Positions 9,701 to 16,229 of a DNA stretch of 51,347 nucleotides are shown here, in pieces (the stretch's first letter is position 1; every line of letters starts with the position of its first letter). Source of the stretch: an uncultured Clostridia bacterium. GTDB taxonomy: Bacteria; Bacillota; Clostridia; UBA1381. The DNA lies in assembly GCA_934476675.1 (NCBI GenBank), contig CAKSOE010000021.1, positions 1 to 51,347 on the forward strand, in the 5' to 3' direction. The notes below the pieces were generated by a model. It worked only from the letters and a program-made list of their open reading frames with translations, searched no databases and was not told the origin of the DNA. A program made the position numbers and the translations under genes.

Positions 9701-11049
9701 ACTGCTTTGCCTATAATATTCCCTGCATTTGTTGAACCAACGGCGTTTTTGACAGAAGAAGCGGCTTTTGTAATGGCGTGCGGATAGGTTTTGAGGTTTG
9801 ATAAGACTTGTGGTATTCCGGTAAGTCCTGCTGTACCGACAGAAGCAAGCATACCTCCGGCGGATTCTACACCGCTGCCTATAAGCTGCATGGGAGAGGG
9901 AATGTTATCATATCTTCCCATAAGTTTATCAGCTTCGACATTTGAAAAATAGTCCTGTGTTCCATAATTAAAATTGGAGCGATTATCGAAAATATCATTT
10001 CCGAGTTTATCGGGGTTTTCCGTGTAGTATTTTTCAGCGTCGAGCATAGCTTCTGAATGTAAATCATCACTGCCGCCGAGGTTTGCCATAAAGTTTTTGG
10101 CGCTGTATGTAAAATCTCTCATTCCTTTGTAGGCTTTTGCCGGCAAATATGTAATTATACGCTCCGCACGCCCTAATTTACCAACGTTTTTTGAACTGTT
10201 ATTATCAAATAATGATAACTTCTTTAACCCTGCATAGGATTTGGCATCGTCAAGTTCTTTGCCGTCCAGACCGAGACCGTTAATTATATTGTCAATGCCC
10301 TGTGCTGTTTTATGCTTATTCTGCTTTTGATTGCCGTTAACGTAATCATCAATAGCTTTGACAGTCCGGTATTTTACGGAAATATTTCTGTCTTTATTTA
10401 TGGGTATGCTAAATTCCGTATCATCGCTTACAGGCTCATTTGACGGCATATTAAAAACGTCTGTCGGCTTGTCTTGCTTAACATATCGTGCCGAACCCTG
10501 TGTAGGGGTCTGCACATTTCCGTTATCGGGTATTTGGGATATAAAATCCCGAAGAATATTATTTTCAAGTTCATTTTGCTTTTCTTCGCCTTTTCGGGTA
10601 TTTACTGTAAGTCTTTGCTGTGCTCTGCCTTTTAAAAGCTGAAAATCATCATCGGTAAGGTTATTTATATCTTTAATACCAACGGTTGCCGTACCGTTCA
10701 ATTCATCGGTTGTAAATAGTTTTCTGTAAACCTTTTGGGCGTTTTCCTCGCTAAGCTGGCGGTACGGCTCTAAGTTGGCTTCTGTCTTTTGACGGCGCGC
10801 CGCTTCTGCCGCTCTTTCTTTCTGTGCGGACTGAATCATACTCCGTACATTCTGACTTGACTGTTTGCGCCTGTTTTCCATATCGTTTAAAACGTTCTGC
10901 GCTACTTTGCTTATTCCATTATTTGCGGACATTGACCGCATTTTTGACATCTGCTGATTAAATATGCTCATATCAACGCCCTGCGGGGAACGTAACTGCG
11001 GCATTACCGCAGTTACGTTACTTGTGTGTAGTTTATTGTTGTTAGCCAT
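757..11049 (-). CDS. Giant polyvalent protein (3430 aa) with peptidase-like and DNA methyltransferase domains
   Basis: This is the last and largest late gene, with a strong GGAGGT ribosome site before ATG 11049. Visible parts, with rough residue positions, are: a hydrophobic Gly-rich stretch near 630-650; a segment near 1025 resembling the MutS N-terminal domain (VGDFYEMYG); a zincin-like HEITHH near 1183; two LPD3-like segments near 1480-1570 and 2350-2470; a GGFYWKGNGGW module near 1870; an N6-adenine methyltransferase domain near 2140-2320 (FFPTPKNIVEKML, EPSAGKGN, MNPPF); and a long helical C-terminus with NPRTHIRNITGN near 2850 and a hydrophobic segment near 3090. This is the architecture of polyvalent proteins described by Iyer, Aravind and colleagues. 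Such proteins are thought to enter the cell with the DNA and counter host restriction or reprogram the host. Ejection here is inferred from its place after the internal virion genes. Activities are predicted from motifs only. Confidence 0.85.
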   Translation of the reverse strand: MANNNKLHTSNVTAVMPQLRSPQGVDMSIFNQQMSKMRSMSANNGISKVAQNVLNDMENRRKQSSQNVRSMIQSAQKERAAEAARRQKTEANLEPYRQLSEENAQKVYRKLFTTDELNGTATVGIKDINNLTDDDFQLLKGRAQQRLTVNTRKGEEKQNELENNILRDFISQIPDNGNVQTPTQGSARYVKQDKPTDVFNMPSNEPVSDDTEFSIPINKDRNISVKYRTVKAIDDYVNGNQKQNKHKTAQGIDNIINGLGLDGKELDDAKSYAGLKKLSLFDNNSSKNVGKLGRAERIITYLPAKAYKGMRDFTYSAKNFMANLGGSDDLHSEAMLDAEKYYTENPDKLGNDIFDNRSNFNYGTQDYFSNVEADKLMGRYDNIPSPMQLIGSGVESAGGMLASVGTAGLTGIPQVLSNLKTYPHAITKAASSVKNAVGSTNAGNIIGKAVNATPKIAKVAADGKISSAINKGIGMLNKVSVGKAVKFLNPLDNPTTALMGITSGQEKYNELRRMGYSKETSKNNALFTGYVNTVTEKMGYDGTDESLFIAGNKILTGDMSVSAKRNTANILKKYLSSNVSEGMEEVYATVFERMGDYFSKVGYVDDDGNIKQRKIVGNEGILDLNASRDSFLGGFVGGAVMGSAGVLSNIANTDTKTIKAHADIISKQTARMTEQMNNITEKAGVDDISMPKPPTWSKATLDEINTYYAQTIDTFGKLLTDKRVINNDSKAIENATNNITDGYLRRFFGNVSQNAKAEPKQALNGLSNLSKNISSQFNSVTYATPYADIFDANVKFLSSPDNVIDRDHILDYAKIFVDAIADNNSMAYNEISKITDDIPSALTDSVINNTIPDELKDNRFYSQTVNTFEKLLKSSLQSEYLIRNKIYSDNAALSEQMSEIINNGNFSTVNSVKSNNNDEVSDENSNVGAAEPQPYARRSGGRNVQSNSNNEPVAQSVEQTDEPQPYARRMSRQPEQNTLNDEQDFYPTPENAVVNDEQENTVKSTSAPLNTVGTLSFRKVGDFYEMYGNDAVKFAQENGLKTENVSYSYGVQIPSVKLTDTDLVKLSNEKGYDISAHEYNGNSYVSLKPHVSTEVNNAAENKSKSSTVNNNSAQIPEDSTSSSNGIHITESEQRAINQLSQACNVNIEIVPSIQGGIANGVYKNGKIYIAEDAENKPLAVLSHEITHHFENTAPESYELYRQAIIDIYTFNKEKNINAVADEIVKKYSDMGINLSHSEAIQEIVADYTKNLFTDETAINDFINKAENLNMTERKSVLQNLHDAIVAVIDKIKSFFGKGYKSTDIDRMQKAADALSAMIAETERNSVGGNFEMAADVKKSSPDVQNNTEVDGTKNPAPENYIAEKKMIEGDNTTLNEKKDLSQVNPQLYNYLATINDKPSVDNSLSQNKSIVNNNSIQKTGDNATTESKKNVKGESKAIIKLINDNRDKISDKSVFDVSTDDNIDKFKTKSDYILNIFNEQGNVAHNPQIGTVELSKSGAKSTVLHGFGKEKLAAAKGIKSIIEKGNIIEHIEQYNNGIDRYVIAANGVINGEKAVVGVVIKSYPKQKHNSKFYLHEAEIIKADSSFMTAPQLSVDTVDKSAVDNSLSQNKSIVNNNSMQKSEKKSDVSPENILKMLSRGEKTSLEDVKSAVNSICNNEADIKAELSKLTNAELKQKMNIVDRGSYSKKADMVNAIYNDMLSRAYYTISGKNTMSMTMFDGKSFTEQTKDLVNTELNSLTEERLKALTEKYSEEYKKRVAEREERKKGIENPQTLDDYLRKKRTVGLSESENSDFERLYAVTRKERRTADRASASNSKTTVADDFLKNNDNFTIEESTHSKTGEKIWVVKPKERLATDEWKNINSSMKSLGGFYWKGNGGWNFKKNPIVESEPEIPTVQGSSSEKLRTIADNMQKSIDECFKDRLTNTAKRAREAASATDKGEKLQRTQATIRNIADGIESGNIKLLTDIDSKAQVGTLFHMLILAQNNRIKAIDGITYSERLQEQEKPYSNDDIKHAKLPLDTVYSGIVEEYAKTADGKAGYKMIHSRLEKAVKGAKDDYVHITPQLFEDISKVVKNLDTIRDDYWNDGVSELNRLKRMGIENNAELRAYLREFVENIPGVDTEAEQKKAIKQKEIELANSKIDGFFPTPKNIVEKMLDEADIKKGEIVLEPSAGKGNIADEIRTRYPDNALEVAEINGSLAELLKEKGHNVVGNDFLATNKKYDKIIMNPPFEKLQDIDHVKHAYDMLNPGGRLVAIMSESPFFNSAKKAEAFRTWLEDVGGVSEKLPENSFKNSERSTGVNTRLVVIDKGTETPSGKNNANEKYSLKENDLSVNTKDITADFDNLNEARKEFVEFARENFPQSVINKHTKKEIGISRTGIDKFLSGNITKEKYATGFKIPQLIESAVKVGEAENKKGKQGINGYEYYYNTIAVDGNEYAAHIRVRNTDMGDKYYGHTISKNVVDIEIEPLAWNSDENKSVHSINAVGSSINNISHNNDIVNSYDMQNGEKNSIKSGVNGKTLTDLIDEYGSIEKGEKAVRDIQFPKRTSEKQYLSKFARTIAEAGATPDSAVSELEKSILDGKMSHIPITNKGAMQYAVHEINVKGFKGALDKWNALIQSEHQLTKNDIALGQQLYNQCINNKDVENAIKISIDLCAEETRSAQNVQAAKMLKMLNADGQLYYIERAVQNINNEMDKKGVKSSGKTNSFFNQINKLSKIRSDKAKNFINGAQRNSLIHMFNNNNIGAAQKALLGLDSNNFSADDVAFIDFLARNYKKEIIKYDKINNNDFEKVTLNPTLAKKFLEAESKEARDTAYDELCQDIADQIPVTKLEKWNAWRYLSMLGNPRTHIRNITGNAVFYPVVRMKSYLAAAIEHAVLPVDQRTTSLYKTKESKEYAAKDFEIIQKELQGVNAKYAITDDIQSKRPIFKTKLFEFFRKKNGDLLEWEDMFALKRHYIDAFAKFMTARNLTEKDFDISTEKGQRNLETARAIAFREAQEATYRDDNAVAEWLSHGQKSLQNNDSKVLRGLGYGVEALMPFKKTPLNIVRRGVEYSPAGLLSGIYDTVYSVKKGNVTAAEAVNKLAKGLTGTALTIIGFALANKGIATGAGDEKDKKRKFDTLIGKQSYSLNIGGKSYTIDWAAPDSLPFFVGVELYNAIQGEGWNFAKCVDALGKITEPMLELSCLQGISNAIESVQYNGTNTVQAFVEELTTSYITQALPTLAGQIARITDGTRRNAYYTYKDSSFPASLQRFIGGAMAKTPFVSRLLEPKIDSWGREEGYGQLPERVVENLVSPGYYSEEEYTAVDKELERLYKSTGEADVLPVKVSKKITYEKEDYNLNVHEYTDFSRLKGKKSFELIKNLINGKNSVKIRRNNRNVNVEYKDMTNEEKVKAISNLYKDAGDYAKEEIIKKYYPKKYKKPAATKK
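6196..6853. repeat. 51-bp linker repeat inside the giant gene
   Basis: A 51-bp segment at 6196-6246 recurs at 6803-6853 with one mismatch, and a degenerate third version lies near 3537-3597. In protein these are Asn/Ser-rich linkers (VDNSLSQNKSIVNNNS) placed between putative domains near residues 1400, 1600 and 2490. Repeated linkers suggest domains were added or shuffled by recombination between them. Confidence 0.85.
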
Positions 11050-11061
11050 AATATACCTCCG

Positions 11062-13041
11062 TTATTTAAGCCCGAGAACCTTTTCAAGCGCGTCCTTAGC
11101 CGCGTCTGAAAGGTCTGTTGCACTCTGTATAAGCTGATGTACATTCCATTTGTAATTATCCTGTACTGTGTATTTTCCGTCCGTGCTCTTATCAATTGCA
11201 CCATGCCATTTACTGTTTATCCAGTTAACCCAATCGGATATGTTTGCTTCATCGCTGCCACCGTTGCTTGCACCTTGACTATAAATCTTCGCCAGTTCTG
11301 TCTCATGTGCATTGCTTTTATCGGCAGCTTTATCGCTTGCCGCCAAAGATGTATCAAGCTGCTTCTGATTTCCTGCAATTGTATCTCTGTTCATACGCTC
11401 TTGACTGGCATAACCGTTATTGGCAATTTCTTTGTTTGCGTCTGCATTTGCCTGGTTCATTTGAAGATTTGTAGCATTTGTATCTTTACTGATTGCAAGA
11501 GATGTGTCATTATCCATCTTCGTGATGTCACGCTGTAACAAATCATTCATATTAGCTTCGCGCGCTTTCTCTGTATACTGAGGTGTATAATTATAATCTC
11601 CGTCATCGTACTGCGTATATCTGCCGTCAGAATTATACCTCGAACCGAGTTTAATAGCTCTTGCCTGTGCTGCACTGTTAATGACGTTATTAAGGCGTTC
11701 CCTTTCGGTTGCGTCCTTTTCATTTTTAAGTTTTGCACGTGCATCTTCCATAATAGCCTTGTAATCAAGGTTTTCATTACGGAGCGTGCCGTCGCCGTTA
11801 AGATATGGATTGTTTGTATACGTCCATTGTTCGGGTGTATATCCGGTAACATCAGCAATTGTAGCATTGCGCGTAACATCGTTATTTTTCTCTGTTTCGC
11901 TTGCGTTAAATATCTTTTCGGCATCAACACCCATATTTGCAAGTATATCTCTTGCTCTTTCAAGCTTCTGGTTTTGTGCAGCAAGAGCCTTTTCCTGTCC
12001 CATAGCAATAAGTGCCGCTTGATTGCGCATAGCGTTTCCGGCCGCAAAACTGTCTATATTACCGCCGTTTGAAGCCGCCCCCGAAGCCGCCGCATTGTTT
12101 CCGGCTGTATATCCGGCAAGGTCATATTTCGAAAGAATGGATTTTCCCACTTCATTCGTATACGGATTTTCTTTCACCATGTTATCGTAGTAATCTTTGT
12201 AATTGCCTACAAGGTTCTGCCATAATTGCTGTGCTAACTGCTCTTTCGGGGCGGTAATTCCGGCACGGTTCACATAATCGTTAAATGCGCTGTTTAATGT
12301 GTCGGAATCGTAATACGAAACGCCGTCAACGTTCGCCTGTGTTTTTCCCAAGCTTTTACCTCCGAAATACACTTCTCCGGTACGGTCATCATATTTGAGC
12401 TGATTATCAATATCGCGGTTCGATAATCCCATTTTAGTTCCCAAACTGTATAAATAGCTTCGGGTAGGCGAAAGACCTTGAATGCTGTAATAGCTTTTCA
12501 GATAATTGTTCGCGTCATCATAACCTTTATTTTCAAGGTTGTTTGCCATAACATCATCACCGTTTTTACGCATAAGTGCATATAATCCCTGTGCGCTTGC
12601 CGCTGCCGCCTGTGCGCCTGCCGTATCTCCGGCGGCGGTGAGGGTGTCCCATTTCTTTTTTAACGCATTAATGTCGTATGCCGTCTGTTTTGCATCGTAT
12701 TTGTTGCCGTTGTAATAGGAATTTATGAAATTCTTTGAATTTTCATATCCGTTGTTTTCGAGATAGTCCGCAACAGCATTTTCACCGTTTTTTCTTAATG
12801 TGTCATAATACTGCTTTGCCGCCTGCGAATAGCCTTTTGCCGCATCGCTGTGTTTCTTGTACTGCTGCAAATTGCCTATGCCGCTTGTTAATTGGCTGTT
12901 CTGCTTTGTGGAATTAGGATTAAGTCCCGCTGCATTTCTCATTGTGCCTTGATATGACGTGCGGTATTTCTGTGCCTGTGAATTTTCATCATCCCATGAT
13001 TTTTTATAGTTTAAAATATTGTTTGCCGCTGATTTAAACAT
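11062..13041 (-). CDS. Internal virion / putative ejection protein with tandem repeats (659 aa)
   Basis: The gene starts 1.9 kb upstream of the giant gene, with AGGAGG before ATG 13041 and a 12-bp gap to its neighbour. It is rich in Asn, Ala, Gln and Tyr and mostly helical. Near residues 80-200 there are two related units, each with an RKNG(E/D) motif, a LEN(N/K)GY motif and a paired Tyr end, followed by Ala-rich coiled-coil-like segments. No catalytic motif is visible. Its place between a virion lysin and the polyvalent protein fits an inner core or ejected protein of short-tailed phages. A tape-measure role is less likely because no tail tube genes are present. Confidence 0.6.
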   Translation of the reverse strand: MFKSAANNILNYKKSWDDENSQAQKYRTSYQGTMRNAAGLNPNSTKQNSQLTSGIGNLQQYKKHSDAAKGYSQAAKQYYDTLRKNGENAVADYLENNGYENSKNFINSYYNGNKYDAKQTAYDINALKKKWDTLTAAGDTAGAQAAAASAQGLYALMRKNGDDVMANNLENKGYDDANNYLKSYYSIQGLSPTRSYLYSLGTKMGLSNRDIDNQLKYDDRTGEVYFGGKSLGKTQANVDGVSYYDSDTLNSAFNDYVNRAGITAPKEQLAQQLWQNLVGNYKDYYDNMVKENPYTNEVGKSILSKYDLAGYTAGNNAAASGAASNGGNIDSFAAGNAMRNQAALIAMGQEKALAAQNQKLERARDILANMGVDAEKIFNASETEKNNDVTRNATIADVTGYTPEQWTYTNNPYLNGDGTLRNENLDYKAIMEDARAKLKNEKDATERERLNNVINSAAQARAIKLGSRYNSDGRYTQYDDGDYNYTPQYTEKAREANMNDLLQRDITKMDNDTSLAISKDTNATNLQMNQANADANKEIANNGYASQERMNRDTIAGNQKQLDTSLAASDKAADKSNAHETELAKIYSQGASNGGSDEANISDWVNWINSKWHGAIDKSTDGKYTVQDNYKWNVHQLIQSATDLSDAAKDALEKVLGLK

Positions 13042-13056
13042 ATTTATACCTCCTGT

Positions 13057-14658
13057 TTATCTGTAACGTCTTGCCCCGACATAGTCGCTTCTGCCGTTCA
13101 AGCTGCTGTATTTGACTGTATCGCCCGTTCTGGGAGCCTGTATGTATTGACCGCCTCCGACATATATACCGACATGACCCGGTGCACTGCTCGAACCTCC
13201 CGAACCTTTAAAGAATACCGCGTCACCTGGCTGCAAGTCGTTTTTGCTTACGGCTGTTCCGGCTTTAAATTGTTCCTGTGACGTGCGCGGAACGCTTATT
13301 CCGTTTTTATTCATAACATACTGAACCAATCCCGAACAATCAAAACCCTCGGGCGAAGTACCACCCCATACATACGGTACGCCTATGTACTTGCTTGCGG
13401 TTGAAACAATTCCGTTATTTCCACCGCTGCCAATGCTGCCGCTGCTTCTACTGTTGTTTCCTCCGGTTCCGCCGGATGCTGTTTCGCCCGAATTATCCTG
13501 CCCGAACATAGAGGAAAGGTTCAGCGCATTTGCTCTTGCACCGTTTCCGAACAATGTATTTTGCAGTGAGGACGGCATAACGGTGAAATATTTGTTAATA
13601 TTGCCGTTATTGTTTGAAACGGAATTATTGCCGCCAAAACCCCTGTTCAAAAACGAGTTCATGATATTGCGGACACGTCCCACACCGTCATTTGTGCCGC
13701 CGCTACCATAATCATCACCGCCCGATGCGGCTGTGCTGAAACTTCCTGCGCCTTTTGCCGTGCTGTAAAGCTTGCTCATGATATTGCTGACCTCCGGCGC
13801 CCATGTGGAGGAAATAGAACCGTCATCATTATAGGCATATCCCATGCCTTTGGGGTTAGAGCCTGTCCCTGCGCTGTTTATAGACTTTGCGCCGTAACCG
13901 TTGTAATATGTTTTCATAAATTCCTTTGCAAACTGCTTAGCACCCTGCGACATCTGCGAATATCTGTGCGCGTTGCCTTCGGGATTTACGTTTGTTGCGC
14001 CGTAACCCCATATATTATTTGTTTTGTTTGCTATTTTTGAAGTTCCCCAACCGCTTTCAAGCGCACCGATACCGAGCATTGCAAGTGCGCTCATGCCTGT
14101 GCTTTGCTGTGCGTCATATATGCCCTGCGCATCGTTCGGTGACATTACCTTACTGTTCCCGAAATGCTTTTTTATAATAGTTGCAATTTGGCTTACAGAT
14201 AGTTTTGGCAGCTCTGTTTTAACGTCCATGCTGCCGAGATTTGACCCGTCTGCACTGCCGGTAGTTTGAACGCTCCCCGAATCGGAGCTGACATTGTCAT
14301 CGGCAGAGATATTCGCAAGATTAATGTTATTGTTCGCAGGGGCGGCGGTTTGATTTTGTAAAATACCGCCGTTATTGAATATAGAATTAATAAAACTGCG
14401 TGTCTGGCCGCTCATATTATCCGTATTCATAACCGGAGCATTGCGAACAATAGCGTTATTTGCCGCAAAAGGATTGCGCACTTTTGGGAATATTGATGCA
14501 ATGCTGTTATTTTGTTCGGTGTCCGTTTGCTCCGTATCGCGCCCGTACACCTTGTTAACACGGTTGAATAAGCTTGTATTCGGCGCGGCTTTTTCTTCGG
14601 TACGGTTCGGAAGAAGTCTGTTAATTCTGTTTCGTATATTAAAATCGTTTGTATTCAT
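13057..14658 (-). CDS. Virion-associated lysin: glucosaminidase plus NlpC/P60 (533 aa)
   Basis: After about 150 residues of low-complexity linker comes a glucosaminidase (LYZ2-like) domain near 160-305 with ALESGWGTSKIA and NNIWGYGA. A Gly/Ser/Asn-rich linker follows. The C-terminal NlpC/P60 domain near 420-533 has GFDCSGLVQ (catalytic Cys near 440) and PGHVGIYVGG (catalytic His near 497). It would cut both glycan and peptide bonds of peptidoglycan. There is no signal peptide. It is encoded apart from the holin/endolysin pair and next to the internal proteins, so local wall digestion during DNA entry is the likely role rather than release of progeny. Confidence 0.85.
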   Translation of the reverse strand: MNTNDFNIRNRINRLLPNRTEEKAAPNTSLFNRVNKVYGRDTEQTDTEQNNSIASIFPKVRNPFAANNAIVRNAPVMNTDNMSGQTRSFINSIFNNGGILQNQTAAPANNNINLANISADDNVSSDSGSVQTTGSADGSNLGSMDVKTELPKLSVSQIATIIKKHFGNSKVMSPNDAQGIYDAQQSTGMSALAMLGIGALESGWGTSKIANKTNNIWGYGATNVNPEGNAHRYSQMSQGAKQFAKEFMKTYYNGYGAKSINSAGTGSNPKGMGYAYNDDGSISSTWAPEVSNIMSKLYSTAKGAGSFSTAASGGDDYGSGGTNDGVGRVRNIMNSFLNRGFGGNNSVSNNNGNINKYFTVMPSSLQNTLFGNGARANALNLSSMFGQDNSGETASGGTGGNNSRSSGSIGSGGNNGIVSTASKYIGVPYVWGGTSPEGFDCSGLVQYVMNKNGISVPRTSQEQFKAGTAVSKNDLQPGDAVFFKGSGGSSSAPGHVGIYVGGGQYIQAPRTGDTVKYSSLNGRSDYVGARRYR

Positions 14659-14703
14659 TGCAAAATCCTTTCTGTAACAAAAGGCGGCATTAACCGCCCT
14701 CTG

Positions 14704-15459
14704 CTACTTTTTCATAATACGCATAATCATGGTGCAGTATTTCAAATCTTTATCATCAAGTCCCAGACCGTCACCCGTTCCTGTGATAATGCCGTTGTCA
14801 ACACACCACTGCACGCCCTCACGCGCCCACTCCGGCATATTTTCGTCTATGTAGTTGTAAATCATCGGATTCTTAATTCCCTTGACTATTTCATAAAGAT
14901 TTGACAGGCTTTCATCAATTGCCTTTTGTTTATCAGCAACCTTATCAAGCATTGCTTTAAGCTCCGCAAATTCTTTCTTTTCATCTGCTGTCATTGGTTC
15001 GTCCTCCTGTTCTTTATATGGATATTTTTTCATTTCTTCCAAAGGATAATATTTGCCGGGACAATTACTATCCCCTATTTCCTTATGTCCGACTATTTTG
15101 GCATCGTGATATATACCTTTAAGATAGATTACAAGCTCCTTTATTGAGCGTTTCTGTGCGTCCGGCATAACCTTGTCCTTATCGTGATAATCGCCCTCGG
15201 CGCATATTCCTATACTGCAATTGTTCATGTGCAGCACGTGCGACCCCACAGACCACAGCGGACGACCTCTGTATATTTCGCCGTTTTTACGAACAAAGAA
15301 ATGATAACCGATGCCCGACCAGCCGTTTGATTTATGCCAATCGTCAATTTGCTGTGCTGTACAATGTACTGCTTCGGCATGGTGCAGCACGATATATTCG
15401 GTAGATTTTCGCCGTGATAATGTATTTAACCAATACCAGTCTGTCTCAATAATACGCAT
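14704..15459 (-). CDS. Endolysin: N-acetylmuramoyl-L-alanine amidase with SLH-like tail (251 aa)
   Basis: Residues 20-140 form an Amidase_2/PGRP domain. Likely zinc ligands are H26 or H27, H125 and C133 (VLHHAEA, VGHKEIGDSNCPG), and GYHFFVRKNG is also typical. A short helical linker leads to residues about 208-245, which look like one SLH repeat (MPEWAREGVQWCVDNG then GTGDGLGLDDKDL). The gene directly follows the holin, with 6 bp between them, the normal lysis pair. The SLH-like tail suggests targeting to the host's secondary wall polymer. Confidence 0.92.
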   Translation of the reverse strand: MRIIETDWYWLNTLSRRKSTEYIVLHHAEAVHCTAQQIDDWHKSNGWSGIGYHFFVRKNGEIYRGRPLWSVGSHVLHMNNCSIGICAEGDYHDKDKVMPDAQKRSIKELVIYLKGIYHDAKIVGHKEIGDSNCPGKYYPLEEMKKYPYKEQEDEPMTADEKKEFAELKAMLDKVADKQKAIDESLSNLYEIVKGIKNPMIYNYIDENMPEWAREGVQWCVDNGIITGTGDGLGLDDKDLKYCTMIMRIMKK

Positions 15460-15465
15460 ATGTAA

Positions 15466-15738
15466 TCACTCCCCGTTCGGTTTATCATACGTGAGCGCAT
15501 TCGTGCTGTCGGATATGCCCGAGGTTGTCGGGTCATTAACCGCGTTCCACACGCTCACCAAAACCAACGCAAGCACATACGGATTTGAAACAGCCTGCAA
15601 AAGCACGTTTCCGACCGCCGCCCATGTTGTAAGGTCTTTTACCGTCAGTCCCATATACGCAAGCACAGGCGTTAATACCGCCAATATAAGCTGCATATAA
15701 AACACGGGGTTTTTAAATCTTATTTTCCAGTTAATCAT
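15466..15738 (-). CDS. Holin, phi-LC3 family (90 aa)
   Basis: The protein starts MINWKIRFKNPVFYMQLI and has two hydrophobic segments (about residues 12-30 and 40-65) with a short hydrophilic C-terminus. This matches the phage_holin_1 / phi LC3 family. It would form membrane lesions that let the adjacent amidase reach the wall. Confidence 0.9.
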   Translation of the reverse strand: MINWKIRFKNPVFYMQLILAVLTPVLAYMGLTVKDLTTWAAVGNVLLQAVSNPYVLALVLVSVWNAVNDPTTSGISDSTNALTYDKPNGE

Positions 15739-15751
15739 ATTTAATTACTCC

Positions 15752-16027
15752 TCACTTAATTTTTTCTTCTATGCTGTCAAGTCTTTTGTGCGCTGATTTT
15801 GCGCTTTCCTCCACGCGTCCGACACGTTCGGCAAGAGTATAATGCAGATTATTAAAATTCTTCTGCTCATTCTTCAAATCGTCTACGCTTGACTTGATAT
15901 ATCCTATGTCGGAGCGGAGAGAACCCTCTGCGTTACTGTCGTTTTGCAAGCCGCGTTTATAGCCTGCCCACGTACCGAGAGCCGTAAAACACAACCCGAT
16001 AACGCTGATAATGATTGTACTACTCAT
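15752..16027 (-). CDS. Small membrane protein with coiled coil, XhlA-like (91 aa)
   Basis: One N-terminal transmembrane segment (about residues 3-22, ISVIGLCFTALGTWAG) is followed by about 60 charged residues with heptad character (VDDLKNEQKNFNNLHY, RVEESAKSAHKRLDSIEEK). This layout resembles the XhlA/hemolysin-type holin partners. It overlaps the gene upstream by 8 bp and precedes the holin, so it probably belongs to the lysis module. Confidence 0.6.
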   Translation of the reverse strand: MSSTIIISVIGLCFTALGTWAGYKRGLQNDSNAEGSLRSDIGYIKSSVDDLKNEQKNFNNLHYTLAERVGRVEESAKSAHKRLDSIEEKIK

Positions 16028-16229
16028 TTGTTAATCCTCCTTCCGCTGCATTGTCTGATTCAGCAGCTGAATTTTTGTTGTCGATAAGCAGCTGTAATTC
16101 TGCCAAATCATCGGTTGTGAGTACATTTTTTTCATAGTACCCTGTTACATTCAGAATAATCTGATAATCAGCCATTTTACCGATTGCGTCCTTAAAGCCT
16201 GTCATTATAAATTCTCTTAAACTAAACAT
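16020..16229 (-). CDS. Small protein downstream of the tail fibre (69 aa)
   Basis: The start codon overlaps the fibre stop codon as TAATG at 16229, indicating coupled translation. The sequence FKDAIGKMADYQIILNVTGYYEKNVLTTDDLAEL resembles, in layout, the short acidic proteins that commonly follow fibre genes in Gram-positive phages. Function is unknown; a chaperone or fibre partner is only a guess. Confidence 0.65.
   Translation of the reverse strand: MFSLREFIMTGFKDAIGKMADYQIILNVTGYYEKNVLTTDDLAELQLLIDNKNSAAESDNAAEGGLTNE

Noticed and set aside
11062..13041. Tape-measure protein
   Set aside because: Length and helical content are compatible, but there are no tail tube, sheath or tail-chaperone genes, and the place after the lysis genes suits an internal protein.
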